Shown one piece after another: positions 5,931-10,390 of a stretch of DNA of 10,390 nucleotides. Numbering within the stretch: the stretch's first letter is position 1; every line of letters begins with the position of its first letter. A program made the position numbers and the translations under genes. Origin of the DNA: JBBKWQ01 sp037969115 (lineage in GTDB: Bacteria > Actinomycetota > Acidimicrobiia > Acidimicrobiales > Ilumatobacteraceae); the NCBI GenBank assembly GCA_037969115.1, contig JBBKWQ010000283.1, positions 1 to 10,390 on the forward strand, given 5' to 3'. The notes under the pieces are model-generated. The model searched no databases. It saw only the letters and a program-made list of their open reading frames with translations, and was not told the DNA's origin.

Positions 5931-7169
5931 ATGGCGATCGACTTCTCCCTGTCTCCCGAGCTCGAAGCGATTCGGATGCGGGTACGCGCGTTCGTCGACA
6001 ACGTCATCAAACCTGCCGAAGCCGAGATCGACGGCACGGACGGCGGTGACGGATTGACCGGGCGCGATCGGACCGGCAAGTTGATCGAGCTCCGCAAACT
6101 CGCAAACGCCGAGGGGATCTGGCTGCCACACATGCCCAAGGAATGGGGCGGCATGGGCCTCGGCCACGTCGAGCTGGCAATGGTGCAGGCCGAGGCGGCC
6201 AAGTCGTACTACGGGCCGTGGGTGTTCAACTGCCAGGCACCCGACGAGGGCAACATGCACACACTGCTCCACTGGGCGACGCCCGAGCAGGCGGAGCAGT
6301 ATCTTCGCCCACTCTGCGAGGGGCGCACGTGGTCGTGTTTCGCGATGACCGAACCCGAAGTGGCGGGCTCCGACCCGACGCTCATCCAGACCCACGCGTA
6401 CCAGGACGGCGACGAGTGGGTGATCAACGGTCACAAGTGGTTCATCTCGAACGCCCGCCGGGCGAACTTCGCGATCCTGGTGGTACGCACCGAAGAGAAC
6501 CCCGACATTCCGCAGGCTGCCAACAGCGCGTTCATCATCGACCTGCCATCCGACGGCTGGAACGACGTGCGCGAGATCGAGACGATGCACGGCGGAACCG
6601 GCCACTCCGAGATCGTCATCGACGACCTCCGCGTGCACAACGACCAGATGCTGGGTGGACGGGGACAGGGGCACCTGCTCGGCCAGTACCGGCTGGGGCC
6701 GGCGCGGCTTGCTCACTGCATGCGCTGGATCGCTCAGGCCGAGATGGCCCTCGACATGATGGTCGACCGCTCGCTCAAGCGCTACTCACACGGCTCTCTG
6801 CTCGCCGAGAAGCAAGGCATCCAGTGGATGATCGCCGATTCTGCGATGGAGCTCTACCAGTCGAAGCTGATGGTGCTGCACGCCGCCCACAAGATCGACA
6901 AGCAGGAGGATTTCAAGGCGGAGGTGTCGATGGCAAAACACTTCGTTGCCAACAGTCTGAACCGCATCATCGACCGCAGCATTCAGGTGCACGGCGCGCT
7001 CGGGTACTCCACCGACACGCCCTTGGCGCACATGTACCAGCACGCCCGCTGGGCGCGCTTCGCAGACGGCGCCGACGAGGTCCACCAGATGCGCATCGCC
7101 CAGCGCACCATTGCCGCCTACACCGACGATGGAAGCACCCGTCGGGCGACGGGTGATCTCCCCATCTGA
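5931..7169 (+). CDS. Acyl-CoA dehydrogenase, ACAD10/11-like
   Basis: This is a 412-residue FAD enzyme of the acyl-CoA dehydrogenase superfamily, which introduces an alpha-beta double bond into acyl-CoA and passes electrons to ETF. The N-terminal helical domain spans about 1-130; the FAD/substrate region reads FAMTEPEVAGSDPT (137-150), then NGHKWFISNARRA; the C-terminal helical domain holds the flavin-contact stretch QVHGALGYSTDTPL. The usual catalytic Glu of YEGT is replaced by Asp379 in ADGADEVHQ, as in the ACAD10/11 group (ADGPDEVH), as does the conserved GPARLAHCMRWIAQAE. Members of that group handle long, branched or 4-hydroxy acyl-CoAs; the substrate here is unknown. It follows the SDR by 46 bp and may be the last gene of the mft-plsY operon or have its own promoter. 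No Shine-Dalgarno site precedes the ATG. Confidence 0.92.
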   Translation: MAIDFSLSPELEAIRMRVRAFVDNVIKPAEAEIDGTDGGDGLTGRDRTGKLIELRKLANAEGIWLPHMPKEWGGMGLGHVELAMVQAEAAKSYYGPWVFNCQAPDEGNMHTLLHWATPEQAEQYLRPLCEGRTWSCFAMTEPEVAGSDPTLIQTHAYQDGDEWVINGHKWFISNARRANFAILVVRTEENPDIPQAANSAFIIDLPSDGWNDVREIETMHGGTGHSEIVIDDLRVHNDQMLGGRGQGHLLGQYRLGPARLAHCMRWIAQAEMALDMMVDRSLKRYSHGSLLAEKQGIQWMIADSAMELYQSKLMVLHAAHKIDKQEDFKAEVSMAKHFVANSLNRIIDRSIQVHGALGYSTDTPLAHMYQHARWARFADGADEVHQMRIAQRTIAAYTDDGSTRRATGDLPI

Positions 7170-7194
7170 ACAACCAGCGCGACGCGGCCTGGGG

Positions 7195-8256
7195 TCATCG
7201 GAGTTCGTCGAGCAGCGGGGAGAGGTCGAGATCGTCGAGCTGTGGCAGTTGTACGTCGACCACGTCGAGGAGCAGGTGTTGCCAGATGTCGTGACGGAAG
7301 AAGTACTGGCCCTCCCGGACCACGTAGTTCAGCAAGAAGAAGCGGTAGGTCTCGACGAGGAAGAGCACCTCCGCCCGCGTCAGCGGGAAGGTCTCGTGGT
7401 AGGCCCGCAGGAACGATCGGAATCGGGGCTCGAGAAGTGTGTGCGAACCGTAGGTGAACGTCGACCGGTCGCCGGTTCTGGACGACACACGCGACAGGAA
7501 GTAGAAGTCGAGCAGGCGTGACTCCACACGGAACCAGTCATAATCCCACCGACTGAAGAGCGTGAAGTCGCTGCGGTCTTCATCCGTGAACTCGACGGAG
7601 AAATTGCCCAGGTTCCAGTCGATCAATACCGGGATCTTCGGCCAGTAGTCGTATCCCTCCTCGTGGACCGCCATGAGGAACCGATGCGTGTGGCGACGCA
7701 CCGCGTCGAGCCGGCTCGCGTCGAGGCCGAACCGTTCGCCGGCGTTGCGACCCGACAGCATCTCGTAGAGATTGATGGCATCCGACTTCGCGGTCTTCGA
7801 CGTCGGTGGAATCAGACGGCTCACGCTCGAACATGCCCGATGAAAGCGCGCCACCTCCCTGCCGAGGGTCTCGATCTGGCCCGGCTCGAGAATCGCCGGA
7901 AGCCGGTCCTTCACCTCGACTTCGCGATAGAGCACCGCCCACATCTCGCCGTCGTACCAGATGTACGGACGGCCGTCTCGGGTGAACATCCGCGCCATGA
8001 AGTGCTCGTACGGCCCGCCTTGGAGCAGTTGGGTGCAGCGGTTCAGTCGATCGTGATCTTCGGCGAACAGGAAGAACGAGCCGTAGCTCGACGACTTGGC
8101 GATGACCGAATCGCCGTCGTCGAGCACCAGCTTGAAGACGCGGTTGGTCGACACCATCGCGCTCAGCTCGATCGTTTCGATCACGTGGCGGTCGTCGTCG
8201 TAATCGTGCCATGCGGCTTCGATCACCGCCCGATGGCGCGCCTCGTTGTCGATCAC
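7195..8256 (-). CDS. APH-fold phosphotransferase-like protein
   Basis: This leftward gene encodes about 353 residues with an aminoglycoside-phosphotransferase/kinase-like fold. In GTG-8256 numbering, a candidate ATP Lys lies in SVIAKSS (about Lys54); the catalytic loop reads LIDWNLGNFSV with Asp213 and Asn218 in place of HGDxxxxN (the His is lost); and SRWDYDW supplies a candidate metal Asp (about 238). The protein is rich in Phe, Tyr and Trp. Such kinases phosphorylate small molecules with hydroxyl groups; the substrate is unknown, and antibiotic resistance should not be assumed. The start is uncertain: TTG at 8274 and GTG at 8229 are alternatives and none has a clear ribosome site. I chose 8256 because a possible promoter -35 at 8312-8317 would leave TTG 8274 almost no leader. 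It converges on the acyl-CoA dehydrogenase with a 25-bp gap that holds no terminator-like hairpin. Confidence 0.75.
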   Translation of the reverse strand: MIDNEARHRAVIEAAWHDYDDDRHVIETIELSAMVSTNRVFKLVLDDGDSVIAKSSSYGSFFLFAEDHDRLNRCTQLLQGGPYEHFMARMFTRDGRPYIWYDGEMWAVLYREVEVKDRLPAILEPGQIETLGREVARFHRACSSVSRLIPPTSKTAKSDAINLYEMLSGRNAGERFGLDASRLDAVRRHTHRFLMAVHEEGYDYWPKIPVLIDWNLGNFSVEFTDEDRSDFTLFSRWDYDWFRVESRLLDFYFLSRVSSRTGDRSTFTYGSHTLLEPRFRSFLRAYHETFPLTRAEVLFLVETYRFFLLNYVVREGQYFFRHDIWQHLLLDVVDVQLPQLDDLDLSPLLDELR

Positions 8257-8288
8257 CTGCCGAGACTTGCACAATCCGAGAGCGCGAG

Positions 8289-8317
8289 GTCTTTCCGGTC
8301 CTTCGATTTCGTGTCAA
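8289..8317 (-). promoter_or_regulatory. Weak promoter candidate for the APH-like gene
   Basis: On the minus strand a perfect TTGACA (-35) lies at 8312-8317, followed after 17 bp by AAAGAC (8289-8294), a poor -10 with about two matches. It sits in the 72-bp gap between the divergent kinase-like and cupin genes and would start RNA near 8282. The -35 is convincing, the -10 is not. Confidence 0.3.
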
Positions 8318-8328
8318 GCTCGACGGCC

Positions 8329-8715
8329 ATGAGCCGCGCCGTACCCGACCTCGACAACACGTACGTCCATCTGGGTACAGGCCCGGAGGTACAACTAATC
8401 GAGGTCACCCCGGATTTCTGGTCCACGATCGATCAACGCACCGACCTGCACACCGGTCGCCTGATCACCACCGCGGTCGTCGACGTCGACTGGGACGTCT
8501 GGGAGATGCATCCGGCAGGTGACGAGATCATCATCGTGTCCGAAGGTTCGGTGCACGTCCGACTCGACGACGGCAATGCCCAGTCGGGGATCGAGCTCAG
8601 CGCTCCGCAGTTCGTGTCGGTCCCGGCAGGCACGTGGCACACCGCTGACGCACGGGGCGGCGGTCGGCTGATCATCGTCACGTGGGGCGAGGGCACCCAG
8701 CACCGTCCACGCTGA
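8329..8715 (+). CDS. Small single-domain cupin protein
   Basis: A 128-residue protein with one cupin beta-barrel. Cupin motif 1 is reduced: WEMHPAGDEIIIVSEGSVHV offers His61 and Glu66. Motif 2 is FVSVPAGTWHTADA with Pro99, Gly101 and His104. These three residues would make a 2-His/1-Glu-type metal site, so it may bind a metal, but many such small cupins have no known enzyme role. The frame stays open far upstream of the ATG at 8329, but that part lies opposite the kinase-like gene and is not coding; cupin-like sequence begins after the ATG. It diverges from the kinase-like gene by 72 bp and converges on kup with only 11 bp between the stops. No clear promoter of its own or Shine-Dalgarno site is seen. 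Function beyond the fold is unknown. Confidence 0.85.
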   Translation: MSRAVPDLDNTYVHLGTGPEVQLIEVTPDFWSTIDQRTDLHTGRLITTAVVDVDWDVWEMHPAGDEIIIVSEGSVHVRLDDGNAQSGIELSAPQFVSVPAGTWHTADARGGGRLIIVTWGEGTQHRPR

Positions 8716-8726
8716 GACCGGCCTGC

Positions 8727-10390
8727 TCAGATTTCGACTTGCGTGCCGACTTCGAACACGCGGTCCGGTGGGAGGCAGAAGAATCGTGCAGCGTTGGCTG
8801 CGCCCCGGTTGAGCAGGACGAACAGCTGCTCCCGCCATTCGTGCATTCCCGGTGCTTTGCCTGCGGTCACCCATTCGCGTCCGAGGAAGAACGTGGTCGA
8901 CTCGATGTCGAACGTGAACCCCTTGATCTTCATCGCGTCGAGCGCGGCCGGAACGTCGGGCAGCTCGGTGAAGCCGAAATGCAGCACGATCTGGTGCACC
9001 CCCTCGGCAACCTTGGTGTGACGACAGCGCTTCGACGGCGGGACCCGAGGCACCTCGGCGACCTCGACCGAGACGAGCAGGGTCGTCTCGTGCAGCACCT
9101 TGTTGTGGCGCAGGTTCGCGACGAGCGCCGGTGGTGCAGCACCGGCGTCCTTGAACATGTAGACGGCCGTTCCCGGGACGCGGGCGACATGACTACGGAT
9201 GGCCTCGCGACCCACATCACGAATCGGGCGGTCGCCGCGACGAATGCGAGCGGCGACGAGCTGACGGCCCTTCCGCCATGTGGTCATCTGAACGACCAAT
9301 CCGAAGCCCACCACGAGCGGGAACCAGCCACCTGTCGGGATCTTCGGCACGTTGGCGGCCAGGAAGGCCAGGTCGACGATCAGGAACGGAACGAGCACGA
9401 TCAACGCCTTGCGGGCGGACCAACCCCATCGGTCGCGTGTGACCCGGTAGAACAACAAGGTCGTGATCAACATGGTCGTGGTCACGGCGATCCCGTATGC
9501 CGACGCCAGTGCGCTCGACGACCCGAACGCGATCACCAGACCGACGCATCCGACCATCAAGAGCCAGTTCACCAACGGGACGTACACCTGACCGACGTGT
9601 TGTGGCGAGGTGTGCACGATCGCCAGACGGGGGAAGTAGTCGAGCTGAACTGCTTGCACGGTGAGCGAGAAGGCGCCGGATATGAGTGCTTGGGCGGCGA
9701 TCACGGTCGCGAACGTCGCGAGGATCGCGAGCGGTGTGACGGCCCACAGCGGTGCCATCTTGTAGAACGGGCTCTCGATCGCCTCGGGGTTCGAGGTCAG
9801 CAGGGCGGCCTGTCCGAAGTAGTTGAGCAGCAGGCCGGGCAGCACCAGCACGTACCACGACAGCTGGATGGGATGGCGCCCGAAATGACCCATGTCGGCG
9901 TAGAGCGCCTCGCCGCCCGTCACGACGAGGAAGATCGAGCCGAGCGCGAGGAAGGCCTGCCAGGGGTTGTTCACGAACATCGTGACGGCGTACGACGGCG
10001 ACACGGCCCGGATCACGCCAGGGTGCATCAGGATCTGGCGTACACCCATGGCTCCGATCACGGTGAACCACACGACCATGACGGGACCGAACACGCGGGC
10101 GATGCCGGCCGTGCCGTGCTTCTGCACGGCGAAAAGACCGACGAGGATCGCGATCGACACCGGGATCACCCAGCCGGCAAACGCCGTCGTCGCGACTTCG
10201 AAACCTTCGACTGCCGACAACACCGAGATCGCCGGCGTGATGAGCCCGTCGCCGTAGAGCAGGGCCGTGCCGAACACGCCGAGCGTGATGACGGCGGTCG
10301 ACCGGCGCCGTCCGTCGTCATGTGACGGCATGACGAGCGCTGTCAGTGCGAGGATGCCGCCTTCGCCGTGGTTGTCGGCCCGCATGACGA
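8727..10390 (-). CDS. kup: Kup-family potassium uptake transporter, N-terminus cut off
   Basis: A leftward gene that runs off the right edge; about 553 codons are present. Kup (KUP/HAK/KT family) is a cytoplasmic-membrane potassium importer, thought to be a proton symporter. The visible part begins VMRADNHGEGGILALTALVM, which matches a conserved stretch about 70-90 residues into full-length Kup, so the first one or two membrane segments are missing here because of the window end, not a mutation. ALLYGDGLITPAISVLSAVEG holds the conserved Gly-Asp of the potassium path, followed by about ten membrane helices. PVLVNWLLM-type (here PLVNWLLMV) and FGSSSALASAYGIAV segments are typical. A hydrophilic C-terminal cytosolic domain (roughly the last 140 residues) ends FEVGTQVEI. 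The promoter and any control element lie outside the window. Confidence 0.95.
   Translation of the reverse strand, partial: VMRADNHGEGGILALTALVMPSHDDGRRRSTAVITLGVFGTALLYGDGLITPAISVLSAVEGFEVATTAFAGWVIPVSIAILVGLFAVQKHGTAGIARVFGPVMVVWFTVIGAMGVRQILMHPGVIRAVSPSYAVTMFVNNPWQAFLALGSIFLVVTGGEALYADMGHFGRHPIQLSWYVLVLPGLLLNYFGQAALLTSNPEAIESPFYKMAPLWAVTPLAILATFATVIAAQALISGAFSLTVQAVQLDYFPRLAIVHTSPQHVGQVYVPLVNWLLMVGCVGLVIAFGSSSALASAYGIAVTTTMLITTLLFYRVTRDRWGWSARKALIVLVPFLIVDLAFLAANVPKIPTGGWFPLVVGFGLVVQMTTWRKGRQLVAARIRRGDRPIRDVGREAIRSHVARVPGTAVYMFKDAGAAPPALVANLRHNKVLHETTLLVSVEVAEVPRVPPSKRCRHTKVAEGVHQIVLHFGFTELPDVPAALDAMKIKGFTFDIESTTFFLGREWVTAGKAPGMHEWREQLFVLLNRGAANAARFFCLPPDRVFEVGTQVEI

Noticed and set aside
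7195..8256. APH-like gene as an antibiotic resistance gene
   Set aside because: The fold alone does not show this; the HGD motif is altered and the context is metabolic.
7663..8328. Upstream extension of the cupin reading frame
   Set aside because: It lies opposite the APH-like gene and shows no cupin features; the real cupin starts at the ATG at 8329.
8712..8730. CTGAG...CTCAG hairpin between the cupin and kup stops as a bidirectional terminator
   Set aside because: The stem is only 5 bp, is built mostly from the two stop codons, and has no T-run on either side.
8682..10325. 547-codon open frame antisense to kup
   Set aside because: It is rich in Arg, His, Asp and Glu with no family motif, and is the mirror of a clear Kup transporter.
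1..10390. Mobile element, CRISPR array, tRNA or toxin-antitoxin pair
   Set aside because: No transposase or integrase, no regularly spaced direct repeats, no tRNA-like cloverleaf with CCA end, and no small toxin/antitoxin pair were found.

Overview
The window is gene-dense, GC-rich DNA with GTG starts and short gaps between genes. It probably comes from a high-GC actinobacterium; Acidimicrobiia (Ilumatobacter-like) is my guess from protein style, not something the sequence proves. I see no rRNA, tRNA, CRISPR array, insertion sequence or phage gene.

Layout. A leftward gene fragment at the left edge (1-113; possibly a HelD/UvrD-type helicase N-terminus) diverges from a two-gene ABC-2 exporter: the ATPase (188-937) and a membrane subunit with about 12 segments (958-2556). 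A 123-residue single-span membrane protein follows (2580-2951), with what looks like its own leaderless promoter. Next comes the most distinctive part, a mycofactocin core: a 43-codon precursor gene mftA (3009-3140, easily missed because of its size), mftB (PqqD-like peptide chaperone) and mftC (radical SAM/SPASM enzyme). The precursor ends in the diagnostic IDGMCGVY. A tandem palindrome built on two ACGCGT cores exactly 10 bp apart lies about 40 bp before mftA, just upstream of a possible leaderless -10 box.

The genes after mftC are not the usual mftD, mftE and mftF. Instead, on the same strand, come plsY (glycerol-3-phosphate acyltransferase), a classical short-chain dehydrogenase whose start overlaps the plsY stop by 4 bp, and an ACAD10/11-like acyl-CoA dehydrogenase. 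Facing them is a leftward APH-fold kinase-like gene (7195-8256). Then come a small rightward cupin (8329-8715) and a leftward Kup potassium transporter that runs off the right edge.

How they fit together. MftA, MftB and MftC are enough for the first maturation step: MftB presents MftA, and MftC decarboxylates and crosslinks the terminal Val-Tyr. The peptidase, the lactate-dehydrogenase-like oxidase and the glycosyltransferase needed to finish the cofactor must lie elsewhere if the pathway is complete. The lipid and redox genes downstream may be co-transcribed, but a functional link to mycofactocin is inference. No wholly new system is visible. The most interesting points are the rearranged mycofactocin locus, its long-leader precursor and its putative operator.
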